Source: Martinezella calliandrae (lineage in GTDB: Bacteria; Pseudomonadota; Alphaproteobacteria; Rhizobiales; Rhizobiaceae). From it: a stretch of DNA of 64,000 nt. Below, in pieces: positions 37,089-45,017 of the stretch (position 1 is the stretch's first letter; each line of letters opens with the position of its first letter). A program made the position numbers and the translations under genes. The stretch lies in NCBI RefSeq assembly GCF_030272695.1, contig NZ_JARFYN010000004.1, forward strand, positions 62,001-126,000, read 5' to 3'. The notes beneath the pieces were generated by a model, which did not search any database, was not told the DNA's origin, and saw only the letters and a list, made by a program, of their open reading frames with translations.

Positions 37089-37828
37089 GCAGACAAATTG
37101 CCGAACCGCACCGAGTAAATGCGGTCGCGGCCGAGGACGTGGGCAATGAGACTTTCTCGGTCGAAGAGGCCGGCCATGGCCTTGTGACGCAAGTCCAGCC
37201 CGCCGGTCATGGTACCGAAAGCCGGCATCAGCAGGCGGACGCCGTCGGTGGCAAAACACGGGCGGCGAACGGATTTATCGCGACGACGTACGGTGGCAGA
37301 CGGGTGCAGATGGCCGGCGATCTCGCCGACCTGCTGGCCGCCGCCCGGTTCGTGGCGGAAGGTCAGCCCGCCATAATGCATCTCATCGACGGAGCGACCG
37401 GGCAGATCGACCGTGCCATCCGGATCGTGATTGCCGTTGATCCATATCCATTCGCGGCCGCGCGCCATGTTGACGATCAGGCCGCGGAACTCCTCCGGCA
37501 GGTGCTCCGAGCCGACGCGATCGTGGAAATTGTCGCCGAGCGAGACGACAAGTTTGGGATCGTAGCGGCATATGACGGCAGCAAGCACGGTCAGCGTCGC
37601 CAGCGTGTCGTAGGGCGGCAGCAACATGCCACGGCGCGCAAAGGCTGCGCCCTTTTCCAGATGCAGATCCGAAACGACGAGGATGCCGGCATCTGGCAGA
37701 TGAAGCGCACCCAGCGGATCACAGACGACGGCGACACCATGAACAGCGGTCTCGACGCCCGAGACGGGGGTCAAGCCGTTCCGGAACGGGCCGTTTATCT
37801 CTCGCGCAAGCGCCAGGCGGTTCATCAA
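37085..37828 (-). CDS. pdeM: Ligase-associated DNA damage response endonuclease PdeM
   Basis: The 247-residue calcineurin-like metallophosphoesterase has all five metal-binding blocks: SDLHLEKG, GDNFHD, GNHDPDG, RHEP and GHLHP. The C-terminal LLMPAFGTMTGGLDL is typical of the PdeM group, encoded beside an ATP-dependent ligase-associated DEXH helicase. It sits 18 bp after that helicase on the same strand. The other usual partners, an ATP-dependent DNA ligase and an exonuclease, are not in the window. It overlaps the convergent DHFR-like gene by four bases. Confidence 0.9.
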   Translation of the reverse strand: MMNRLALAREINGPFRNGLTPVSGVETAVHGVAVVCDPLGALHLPDAGILVVSDLHLEKGAAFARRGMLLPPYDTLATLTVLAAVICRYDPKLVVSLGDNFHDRVGSEHLPEEFRGLIVNMARGREWIWINGNHDPDGTVDLPGRSVDEMHYGGLTFRHEPGGGQQVGEIAGHLHPSATVRRRDKSVRRPCFATDGVRLLMPAFGTMTGGLDLRHKAMAGLFDRESLIAHVLGRDRIYSVRFGNLSA

Positions 37829-37846
37829 TTTAGTCTACCTTCGTCG

Positions 37847-40357
37847 TCATTGCATGGCCTCGCGGATCAGATCGTCAGCCGCTTCCGCCAGCACCACATC
37901 ATGAGCCTCACCCGGCACCGGCACCTTGCCGATCTCCAGCATCACCGGCACGGCAAGCGGCGAGATGTGGTCCAGCGCCCGGTGAGTAATGTGACCCTTG
38001 ATTCGCTTTAGCATATCCCCAAGACGGCCAATGTCCAAAAGGCCCGTGGCCGCATCCTGCCGAGTCGCCTGCATCAAAATATGGTCCGGCTCGTGGCTGC
38101 GCAGCACGTCATAGATCAGATCAGCCGACACGGTTACTTGCCGGCCGGTCTTTTCCTTGCCAGGGTGGCGGCGCTCGATCAAGCCGGCGATGACGGCGCA
38201 ATTGCGGAAGGTGCGTTTCAGCAGGAAGGATTCATCGAGCCAGGCTTCAAGATCGTCGCCGAGCATGTCCTCTTCGAAGAGGTCGGAAAGGCTGAGGCGG
38301 CCATTGGCGATCATCAGCCCGATATCCTCAAGCCCCCAAATGCCGAGCGAATAATCCGTGGCGACAAAGCCCAAGGGCTTTGCACTTGCCCGCTCCAACC
38401 TGCGCGTCAACAACATGCCGAGCGTCTGGTGCGCCAGCCGCCCCTCGAAGGGATAGGCAACCAGGTAGGCGCGGCTGCCGCGCGGAAAGGTCTCTATCAG
38501 CAGCTCGTCGCGTTTCGGAAGCAACGACTTGTCAATCTGCAGCTCAAGCCAGTCGCGCACCTGATCCGGTAAACGATGCCGGCGATCGGGATCGGCGATC
38601 ATCGTGCGCACCTGATCGGCGAGATAGGTGGACAGCGGAAATTTGCCGCCGGCATAGGAGGGGATTTTCGGATCCATAGAGAAGGCCTGTGAGGCCAGGC
38701 ATTCGTTCTCGCGGATGCCTTCGAATCGCAGCACCTTGCCGGAGAAAAGAAACGTGTCCCCGGGCGAAAGCTGTTCGAGAAAATACTCCTCGACCTTGCC
38801 GAGCGGCGCTCCGCCGCGACCGAGCGACCCCAGCGCATTGCGCTTCACCAGCCGGATGTTCAGCATTGCCTCTTCGACGATGGTGCCGAGATTCAGGCGA
38901 TATTGCTGCGCCACTTGCGCATTGGAGACCCGCCAGCGGCCCTCCGGCGTCTTGCGGATGCGAGCATAACGCTCGTAAGTGCGCAGGGCATAGCCGCCGG
39001 TGGCCACGAAATCGACAAGGCGCTCGAACGTCTCCCAGGACAGATCGGCATAGGGCGAGGCACTGCGGACCTCGTCGTAAAGCTCCAGCATGTCGAAGGG
39101 TTCTGCACATGCCATGCCGAGGATATGTTGTGCAAGGACGTCGAGCGCACCGGCACCGACCGGCGGCGTATCCTGCGCGCCGACATAATTGGCATCGAGC
39201 GCCGCCTGACATTCCATCACTTCGAAACGGTTGGCCGGCACAAGGATCGCCTTTGACGGCTCGTCCATGCGGTGATTGGCGCGACCGATGCGCTGGGCAA
39301 GCCGCGAGGCGCCTTTCGGCGCGCCGACATGGATGACGAGATCGACATCGCCCCAATCGATGCCGAGATCGAGCGTCGAGGTGGCAACGACGGCGCGCAG
39401 CTTGTTGGCGGCCATGGCGGCTTCGACCCTCCGGCGCTGTCCGACATCGAGCGAGCCATGATGCAGCGCGATCGGCAGATTGTCGTCGTTGGCCGACCAC
39501 AGCTCCTGAAACAGCATTTCCGCCTGCGAGCGGGTGTTGACGAAGAGAAGCGTCGTCCGATGCTCTTTCAGCTCCCGATAGATATCGGGGATGGCATACT
39601 TGGCGGAGTGGCCGGACCAGGGGATGTGTTCGTCGGTCTTGAGGATCGAAATATCGGGCTTGGCGCCGCCGTCAACCATCACCAGGCCGGCATTCCGCTT
39701 CGCCCCCTCTTCCTGGGCCACCAGCCATTTCTGCAGGTCCATCGGCTCGGCAACCGTTGCCGACAGGCCGATGGTTCGCAGATTGGGCGCAAGCTTGCGC
39801 AGGCGCGCAAGGCCGAGCGAGAGCATATGGCCACGCTTCGACGTCACAAGAGAATGCAGTTCGTCGAGGACGACGTATTTCAAGTCCTTGAAGAAGCGTT
39901 CCGCCTCGCGGTTGGCGAGCAGCAGTGCTACTTGTTCTGGCGTCGTCAGCAGGATGTCCGGCGGGTTGAGTTTCTGGCGCTGGCGCTTACCGCTCGGGGT
40001 ATCGCCGGTGCGGTTCTCGACAGAGACCGGCAGGCCCATTTCCGTGACCGGCTTCATCAGATTGCGCTCGATATCGACGGCCAGTGCCTTTAGCGGCGAG
40101 ATGTAGAGTGTGTGAATGCCGGTGAAGGCCGAGCCGGGCGGGATCTTGCCCCGGTGTGTCAGATCGGTGAGCGAGGGCAAAAATCCGGCCAAGGTCTTGC
40201 CCGCCCCGGTCGGCGCAATCAGTAAGGTGCTCTCGCCAGCCTCGGCGCGGGCCAACAATTCGAGCTGATGGGCACGCGGCTGCCAACCCTTTTCCGCGAA
40301 CCAGCGGATAAAAGGGGCAGGCAAGGCAATACGGCGCTCTGAATCGATCTGGTCCAC
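37847..40357 (-). CDS. Ligase-associated DNA damage response DEXH-box helicase (Lhr family)
   Basis: The 836-residue SF2 helicase has Walker A APTGAGKT at 48-55, DEXH box DELHSL near 165, GLSATV, and TSTLDLGIDWGDVD with QRIGRANHR as motifs V and VI, then the long C-terminal region of Lhr-type proteins. It acts in DNA repair with PdeM, the next gene. The start is uncertain: the GTG at 40357 (VDQIDSERR) gives the usual family length, while an in-frame start at 40489 would run into the divergent Rrf2 gene. Confidence 0.9.
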   Translation of the reverse strand: MDQIDSERRIALPAPFIRWFAEKGWQPRAHQLELLARAEAGESTLLIAPTGAGKTLAGFLPSLTDLTHRGKIPPGSAFTGIHTLYISPLKALAVDIERNLMKPVTEMGLPVSVENRTGDTPSGKRQRQKLNPPDILLTTPEQVALLLANREAERFFKDLKYVVLDELHSLVTSKRGHMLSLGLARLRKLAPNLRTIGLSATVAEPMDLQKWLVAQEEGAKRNAGLVMVDGGAKPDISILKTDEHIPWSGHSAKYAIPDIYRELKEHRTTLLFVNTRSQAEMLFQELWSANDDNLPIALHHGSLDVGQRRRVEAAMAANKLRAVVATSTLDLGIDWGDVDLVIHVGAPKGASRLAQRIGRANHRMDEPSKAILVPANRFEVMECQAALDANYVGAQDTPPVGAGALDVLAQHILGMACAEPFDMLELYDEVRSASPYADLSWETFERLVDFVATGGYALRTYERYARIRKTPEGRWRVSNAQVAQQYRLNLGTIVEEAMLNIRLVKRNALGSLGRGGAPLGKVEEYFLEQLSPGDTFLFSGKVLRFEGIRENECLASQAFSMDPKIPSYAGGKFPLSTYLADQVRTMIADPDRRHRLPDQVRDWLELQIDKSLLPKRDELLIETFPRGSRAYLVAYPFEGRLAHQTLGMLLTRRLERASAKPLGFVATDYSLGIWGLEDIGLMIANGRLSLSDLFEEDMLGDDLEAWLDESFLLKRTFRNCAVIAGLIERRHPGKEKTGRQVTVSADLIYDVLRSHEPDHILMQATRQDAATGLLDIGRLGDMLKRIKGHITHRALDHISPLAVPVMLEIGKVPVPGEAHDVVLAEAADDLIREAMQ

Positions 40358-40412
40358 CCAATGAAGGTAGCTGGAAATGCAGGAAAAAGAAGAGCACTTG
40401 ACACATCGTATA

Positions 40413-40437
40413 ATCGCGGACAAAATATATCCACGAT
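40413..40437. promoter_or_regulatory. Dyad operator at the divergent helicase / Rrf2 promoter
   Basis: ATCGCGGA-N9-TCCACGAT has 7 of 8 paired positions, ending 16 bases before the Rrf2 start codon. A TTGACA at 40398-40403 followed by a TATAAT-like AAATAT around 40424 can form a promoter over the dyad. This is the expected position for autoregulation by an Rrf2 protein. Confidence 0.6.
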
Positions 40438-40453
40438 ATGAAAAGGACAATCG

Positions 40454-40954
40454 ATGAAACTCGGCGAAGGCGTTGAACAGGCCATACACAGCGTCGCGAT
40501 GCTGGCAGGGCTATCGGAAGGGGGCGTGCTTTCAGCTGCGGCGATTGCCGAGTTTCATGGGGTGTCAGTGAGCTATTTGCTGAAACATCTGCAGGCACTC
40601 TCCAGCGCCGGCATTCTCGATACTGTGTCCGGCCCCAGGGGCGGCTACCGGCTGGCGCGACTGCCGAAAGAGATCACGCTGCTTGATATCGTGCTTGGCG
40701 TCGAAGGCCCGGCGCCAGCCTTTCGCTGTGCCGAAATCCGCCAGCGCGGGCCGAACCCGCTGCCCGGAAAATCTTTCGCAAAACCGTGCGGAATCAGCGC
40801 GGCGATGCTGGCGGCTGAGCGGGTGTACCGCGCCGAGCTCGCCAAGACCACCATTGCCGATGTCCTCGCCGAGCTCGCGGAGAGCGACGACGGCGCCATC
40901 GCGGCAAGAGGCTGCGCATTCCTTGCCCTTAATGAACGCAGAGCGAACCGATAA
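40454..40954 (+). CDS. Rrf2-family transcriptional regulator
   Basis: The 166-residue winged-helix protein starts MKLGEGVEQAIHSVAMLAGL and has the Rrf2 recognition region SVSYLLKHLQALSSAGILDTVSGPRGGY. The metal or redox region shows only two well-placed cysteines (FRC and PCGI) instead of the three clustered ones of IscR and NsrR, so it may not bind an Fe-S cluster in the usual way. It is followed 22 bp later by an AhpD-like gene, which suggests thiol or peroxide stress control. Confidence 0.88.
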   Translation: MKLGEGVEQAIHSVAMLAGLSEGGVLSAAAIAEFHGVSVSYLLKHLQALSSAGILDTVSGPRGGYRLARLPKEITLLDIVLGVEGPAPAFRCAEIRQRGPNPLPGKSFAKPCGISAAMLAAERVYRAELAKTTIADVLAELAESDDGAIAARGCAFLALNERRANR

Positions 40955-40976
40955 ACCCAAAACCAAGGAGAGACCC

Positions 40977-41438
40977 ATGCATCCCCGTTTGAATTTCGCC
41001 AAGGCTTCGCCCGAATCCTACAAGGCCGTTAGCGCACTCGAGCAGTTCGTACAGAGCTCGGGTCTGGAACGCCGCTTCATCCACCTCATCAAGCTGCGCG
41101 CTTCGCAGGTCAATGGCTGCGCCTACTGCGTCGACATGCATGTAAAGGAAGCCCGGCATGATGGGCTCGGCGAGCAGTGGATCAACCTGATGTGCGTCTG
41201 GTGGGAATCGCCGGTTTACGATGCACGCGAACGCGCCTTGCTCGGATGGGTCGATGCCGTCACGAAAATTGCCGAAACAGGTATTCCGGACGCGGCCTTC
41301 GACACGCTGAAGCCGCACTTCAGCGAAGAGGAGATGGTCAAGATCACGGTCGCGATTGGCGCCATCAACATCTGGAACCGGCTGGCTGTCGGCTTCCGCT
41401 CGCAGCATCCGGTCGATAAGGACGCGAAGGCGGCCTAA
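40977..41438 (+). CDS. AhpD-like/carboxymuconolactone decarboxylase family protein
   Basis: The 153-residue protein has the CxxC-x3-H peroxidase motif CAYCVDMH at about 45-52, followed by the helical CMD fold. Proteins of this type reduce alkylhydroperoxides or recycle thiol carriers. It is in one unit with the Rrf2 regulator gene. AAGGAGAGACCC precedes the ATG at 40977. The frame continues open upstream through rrf2 but is not coding there. Confidence 0.85.
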   Translation: MHPRLNFAKASPESYKAVSALEQFVQSSGLERRFIHLIKLRASQVNGCAYCVDMHVKEARHDGLGEQWINLMCVWWESPVYDARERALLGWVDAVTKIAETGIPDAAFDTLKPHFSEEEMVKITVAIGAINIWNRLAVGFRSQHPVDKDAKAA

Positions 41439-41462
41439 ACACGATTGGCGGAACAAAAAAGC

Positions 41463-41480
41463 GCGGGACCGAAATCCCGC
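41463..41480. terminator. Bidirectional terminator between ahpD-like and glnII
   Basis: GCGGGA and TCCCGC pair around six bases. On the minus strand (glnII side) the stem is followed by TTTTTT, and on the plus strand by ACTTTT. It begins 24 bases after the CMD stop and lies 45 bases past the glnII stop. Confidence 0.75.
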
Positions 41481-41525
41481 ACTTTTCATTGTGTCTCTGT
41501 CCCGGCATGCGGGGACAATCGACGG

Positions 41526-42563
41526 TCAAGCAGCAGCCGAAGCCGCCGGGGTCGAAACTTCCGAGATGGTCTTCAGAACCTGGGAAGCGATCTGGTAGGG
41601 GTCGCCTTGGGAGTTCGGGCGACGATCTTCGAGGTAGCCGCGGTAGTCGTTCTTGACAAAGGAGTGCGGAACGCGGATCGACGCGCCACGGTCGGCAACG
41701 CCGTAGCTGAACTTGTTCCACGGAGCCGTTTCGTGCTTGCCGGTCAGACGCAGGTGGTTGTCCGGGCCGTAGACGGCGATATGGGCTTCGAGATTCTTGT
41801 CGAACTGAGCCATAAGCGCTTCGAAATAGGCCTTGCCGCCGACTTCGCGCATGAACTTGGTCGAGAAGTTGCAGTGCATGCCCGAGCCGTTCCAGTCGGT
41901 GTCGCCAAGCGGCTTGCAGTGGAACTCGACGTCAATACTGTACTTTTCGCAGAGACGCAGCAGCAGGTAACGGGCCATCCAGATCTGGTCGGCGGCGCGC
42001 TTGGAGCCCTTGCCGAAAATCTGGAATTCCCACTGGCCCTTCGCCACTTCGGCATTGATGCCTTCGTGGTTGATGCCGGCGGCCAGGCAGAGGTCGAGAT
42101 GCTCTTCGACGAGCTGGCGGGCGATATTGCCGACGTTCTTATAGCCGACGCCGGTGTAGTACGGGCCTTGCGGAGCCGGGTAACCGGATTCCGGGAAGCC
42201 GAGCGGACGGCCGTCCTTGTAGAAGAAGTATTCCTGCTCGAAGCCGAACCATGCGTCCTCGTCGTCGAGGATCGTCGCGCGGCTGTTGGAAGCGTGCGGG
42301 GTGACGCCATCGGGCATCATGACTTCGCACATGACGAGAACGCCGTTGGTGCGAGCCGGATCCGGGTAACGGGCAACGGGCTTCAGCACGCAATCCGAGC
42401 TGCGGCCTTCGGCCTGCATCGTCGACGAACCATCGAAGCCCCAGAGCGGGAGCTCTTCAAGCTTCGGAAAATCAGCAAATTCCTTAATCTGCGTCTTGCC
42501 GCGCAGGTTCGGTACAGGGGTGTACCCGTCGAGCCAGATATACTCGAGCTTATATTTTGTCAT
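41526..42563 (-). CDS. glnII: Glutamine synthetase type II (GSII, eukaryotic-type)
   Basis: The 345-residue enzyme makes glutamine from glutamate, ammonia and ATP. It shows the GSII opening YKLEYIWLDGYTPVPNLRGKT, LWGFDGSSTMQAEG, EQEYFFY, GINHEGINAEVAKGQWEFQ, SGMHCNFSTKFMR and NKFSYGVADRGASIRVPHS. GSII is typical of rhizobia and of Frankia/Streptomyces, and is about 100 residues shorter than GSI. The ATG at 42563 follows TGAGGTGCGTA; the frame from 42575 would add only four residues. It is preceded by a sigma-54 promoter, in line with nitrogen control by NtrC. Confidence 0.95.
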   Translation of the reverse strand: MTKYKLEYIWLDGYTPVPNLRGKTQIKEFADFPKLEELPLWGFDGSSTMQAEGRSSDCVLKPVARYPDPARTNGVLVMCEVMMPDGVTPHASNSRATILDDEDAWFGFEQEYFFYKDGRPLGFPESGYPAPQGPYYTGVGYKNVGNIARQLVEEHLDLCLAAGINHEGINAEVAKGQWEFQIFGKGSKRAADQIWMARYLLLRLCEKYSIDVEFHCKPLGDTDWNGSGMHCNFSTKFMREVGGKAYFEALMAQFDKNLEAHIAVYGPDNHLRLTGKHETAPWNKFSYGVADRGASIRVPHSFVKNDYRGYLEDRRPNSQGDPYQIASQVLKTISEVSTPAASAAA

Positions 42564-43007
42564 TACGCACCTCATTGAGAGTTAACTACCCGAAGCAGAG
42601 AAAATTCGAAGGAGCCCGCCCGGAAATCTTCGCCACCCACGGCTAGCATGTGACATGCATTTGACATGCCAAACTGAGTAAGATGCGCTGCAGTTCGACA
42701 AAAAATCTGTAAATCGGAGTCAATTTCGACCGATTTTGACTCGCTCGATGTCCGATTCTTTCAGAATCGTGAGCAACTTGGCCGAAAGGTGGCGCCAACT
42801 TGTCGCAGTGCGGCTGGGCCGAAGCAGCGCAGCAACTAGGCACCCGAGAACCACGTTCCCCAGCGGCAAAACCTCGAAATTGCCTATAATTTCAACCTTT
42901 TGCATTTTTTTTGAGCATATATCTCAAAAATGGGGAGGGACTCTGCTATATATAAGCTGTCTCTTGAAGCGCGCCCGCTTGAACACCAAAAAGGGGGAGA
43001 CATTGCA
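42564..43007. other. Intergenic region between glnII and the DUF2735 gene
   Basis: This 444-bp divergent promoter region carries the sigma-54 site of glnII (42655-42672), a 7-bp dyad CGATTCT-TTC-AGAATCG (42753-42769) and a 6-bp dyad TTTGAG-CATATAT-CTCAAA (42910-42928) near the DUF2735 promoter. TATATATAAG at 42948-42957 may be a -10 region for DUF2735. No protein gene is seen. Confidence 0.6.
42655..42672 (-). promoter_or_regulatory. Sigma-54 (-24/-12) promoter of glnII
   Basis: On the minus strand the element reads TTGGCATGTCAAATGCAT, matching TTGGCAC-N5-TTGCAT with GG and GC separated by the required ten bases. Transcription would begin near 42645, about 80 bases before the glnII start codon. 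GlnII genes of rhizobia are known to need sigma-54 and NtrC. A second TGACATGC repeat overlaps the site. Confidence 0.75.
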
Positions 43008-43199
43008 ATGGCAACCAGCCCGCATCGCGAAACGGCAAAGATTTTTCAGTTTCCCGTCACAGCTCGCCCAACCCCTGCCGGCCGGCGCGAGAAAGTAAAC
43101 CTTACTCCCGACATAGGCCCAAGCATCTGCACGGCTGCCTTCGATAGCTGGTATCACGAAGCCGCGATCGCAGAGTCCGACCAGACCCGCAAGCGGTAA
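43008..43199 (+). CDS. DUF2735 small protein
   Basis: This 63-residue protein has the family features: MATSPHRETAKIFQFPV at the start (E-T-A-K-I-x-Q-F-P), a basic GRREK stretch and the ending FDSWYHEAAIAESDQTRKR. DUF2735 proteins are small cytoplasmic proteins restricted to Rhizobiales and are repeatedly next to glnII, so a nitrogen-related role is likely but unproved. GGGGGAGACATTGCA precedes the ATG. It is divergent from glnII. Confidence 0.85.
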   Translation: MATSPHRETAKIFQFPVTARPTPAGRREKVNLTPDIGPSICTAAFDSWYHEAAIAESDQTRKR

Positions 43200-43621
43200 A
43201 ACTGGCGCAGCTTAGAGCGCGATGAAGCGATCCGATCGATGGTTTATCGCGACGAAGAGGTTGAGCGCGGCTGCGCCCCACACAGAACAGATGACCACGA
43301 AGGGTGTGGTCACTGCAAAGGCGGCAGTGAGTACGCAATGTCGACCCCGAGCTGAACGAGCCCGGCGCATATCCCGAAACGTTCCTGCAGATAGATACCC
43401 CACCTGCTGCGCTGCCGTTCAAGAGGCCGAGCGACGATACCAGACTGCCTGAAAATATACTCTGAACATCCTCGACCAGCGAATGCCTGGTGGCGGAGGT
43501 GTTCCAGACGCCCCAAGGCAGCTTTGCCCTTATTTTGTGGGAACTCTGCGGAAAGCGCGGGGCTATTAAGGGAAATATGTAACGAAGACTGACCTATTGG
43601 CATGTTGCAAGATTCGGTCGG
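43200..43621. other. Intergenic region, possibly with a small RNA terminator
   Basis: About 420 bp with no convincing gene. A hairpin AGGCA-GCTT-TGCCCT followed by TATTTT at 43515-43536 resembles an intrinsic terminator on the plus strand, so a short transcript could end there. A 63-codon minus-strand frame (43212-43403) with a hydrophobic centre lacks a good start and is not called. Confidence 0.35.
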
Positions 43622-44566
43622 TCAGACGGATTTCTGCGTAATGAACAAAAAGCCGTGCACCGGTTTTCCGGCATCCATGCGAATGACGCTACGGACCAGA
43701 TTGCGGACGACGAAGCCGTGAGCGGCCAATGTCGCCCCGACATAGGCCTCCGAATGCGCGAAGCGCAATGAGTCGCGCAAGAGATAACCTTCCCCCTCTT
43801 CGGCGTCCTCGACCGAAAAGGCGAACACAGCCGAGGAAGCTGCCAGCTCCGCGACGATCGTCATGACGCTCTCGAGATTCCCGAGATACATCAATACGTC
43901 GGCGGCGGCGATCAAATTGGCACGCCCCCGGGCCAATCCGTCGTCGAAAATGCCGGACGAAGGCGGAGGCAGCGACAGATCGGCTTGCCCTAGGTTATCG
44001 TAGACCCCTTTGTCCGCTGCCTTGGCGAGCATGCCTTTCGACAGATCGAATCCTTCGAGCCGATCAACCCGCGCGCGGATTTCCGGGCCGAATAGACCGG
44101 TGCCACAGCCGAGATCGACTGCAAGGCGGAAATGCGGGGGTATACTGGTCGTACCGGCGATCAGAGCCGCGAGCTTCTGCGGCACGCTGTAGCCGAGTTT
44201 TTCGACCAGCGAAGTTTCAAACCGGTCTGCATAGTCGTCAAACAGCCGCTCGACATAGCGGCTCGGCGGCTGATCGGGCATTTCGGCCGCGCCCAGAACC
44301 GCGAGCTTCAAGCGGGCGCCGAAGATATCGTCGGTATCGAGGGCAAGGACCTGGTTCAGCGCCTCGATGGCACCCTGCGTGTTCCCCGCCTTTTCACGAT
44401 ATGTCGCGAGAGTGAACCAGCCAGCCGCCCAGCCGGGCGTCAGCTCCAGCGCCTGCTCCATCAATTCGGCGGCGCTGGCCGGCTCGCCGCTTTCAGCAAG
44501 CATCTTCGCGTAGTCGGCGCGGCGGTCGGCGATGATGTCGCCGGAGGAAAGCTGGCTCGGCAGCAT
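43622..44566 (-). CDS. TPR-containing class I SAM-dependent methyltransferase
   Basis: The 314-residue protein begins with a TPR-like segment (residues 20-80, AAELMEQALELTPGWAAGW and NTQGAIEALNQVLAL) and has a SAM-binding domain with AVDLGCGTGLFGPEI near 150. The substrate is unknown. The ATG at 44566 follows AACAGGAGCGAGATT; an earlier in-frame start at 44608 lacks a good site. It is divergent from the DUF6460 gene with a triple repeat between them. Confidence 0.8.
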   Translation of the reverse strand: MLPSQLSSGDIIADRRADYAKMLAESGEPASAAELMEQALELTPGWAAGWFTLATYREKAGNTQGAIEALNQVLALDTDDIFGARLKLAVLGAAEMPDQPPSRYVERLFDDYADRFETSLVEKLGYSVPQKLAALIAGTTSIPPHFRLAVDLGCGTGLFGPEIRARVDRLEGFDLSKGMLAKAADKGVYDNLGQADLSLPPPSSGIFDDGLARGRANLIAAADVLMYLGNLESVMTIVAELAASSAVFAFSVEDAEEGEGYLLRDSLRFAHSEAYVGATLAAHGFVVRNLVRSVIRMDAGKPVHGFLFITQKSV

Positions 44567-44623
44567 AATCTCGCTCCTGTTGGCATCCGCCTTTGGACGC
44601 GGCCACAAAAAAACTCAAGTCCT

Positions 44624-44674
44624 ATTTCAGGCAGACATCTGTTTCAGGTAAGCACGTGTTTCAGGTAGTACTGG
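44624..44674. repeat. Three tandem 17-bp-period repeats
   Basis: TATTTCAGGCA, TGTTTCAGGTA and TGTTTCAGGTA occur with a 17-bp period (TTTCAGG starting at 44625, 44642 and 44659). The last two copies are identical over 11 bases. They occupy the intergenic region between the divergent methyltransferase and DUF6460 genes. The array could be a set of regulator sites on nearly the same DNA face (17 bp is about 1.6 turns) or a small duplication. Confidence 0.65.
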
Positions 44675-44747
44675 GCAAAAGCGCTTGCGAGTCGCTGGGC
44701 GCAGCCTTATCTCAAAATCGCTCGATAGGCATTATGGAGACAGCCGC

Positions 44748-45014
44748 ATGTCGGATCAGGTGAACAGGTTTCTGGGCGACTCGCCCGGCCGCACGCTCGT
44801 GAAGCTTATCATCGTGTCGCTGATCGTTGGTTTCGTGATGAAATTCTTCGGCTGGCGTCCGCTGGATTTTCTATATGGCCTGCGCCGCTTCGTTCTTGAT
44901 CTCTGGCACAGCGGTTTTGCCGCGCTCGGCGAGTTTGGCGACTATCTGCTGCTTGGCGCCACCATCGTTATTCCACTTTTCGTCATCCTCCGTCTCTTCA
45001 ATTACCGCCGTTAA
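44748..45014 (+). CDS. DUF6460 small membrane protein
   Basis: The 88-residue protein has two membrane helices (LVKLIIVSLIVGFVMKFFGW and YLLLGATIVIPLFVILRLF) joined by a polar loop (RPLDFLYGLRRFV). It matches my recollection of the DUF6460 family of alphaproteobacterial membrane proteins; no function is known. GGAGACAGCCGC precedes the ATG at 44748. The stop is 3 bp before the next gene, so the two are likely one unit. Confidence 0.75.
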   Translation: MSDQVNRFLGDSPGRTLVKLIIVSLIVGFVMKFFGWRPLDFLYGLRRFVLDLWHSGFAALGEFGDYLLLGATIVIPLFVILRLFNYRR

Positions 45015-45017
45015 AAT

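Noticed and set aside
43212..43403. A 63-codon minus-strand frame with a hydrophobic centre.
   Set aside because: It has a GTG start without a ribosome site and no family resemblance.
44624..44674. The triple 17-bp repeat as a CRISPR array.
   Set aside because: The units are too short, there are no regular 30-base spacers and no cas genes.
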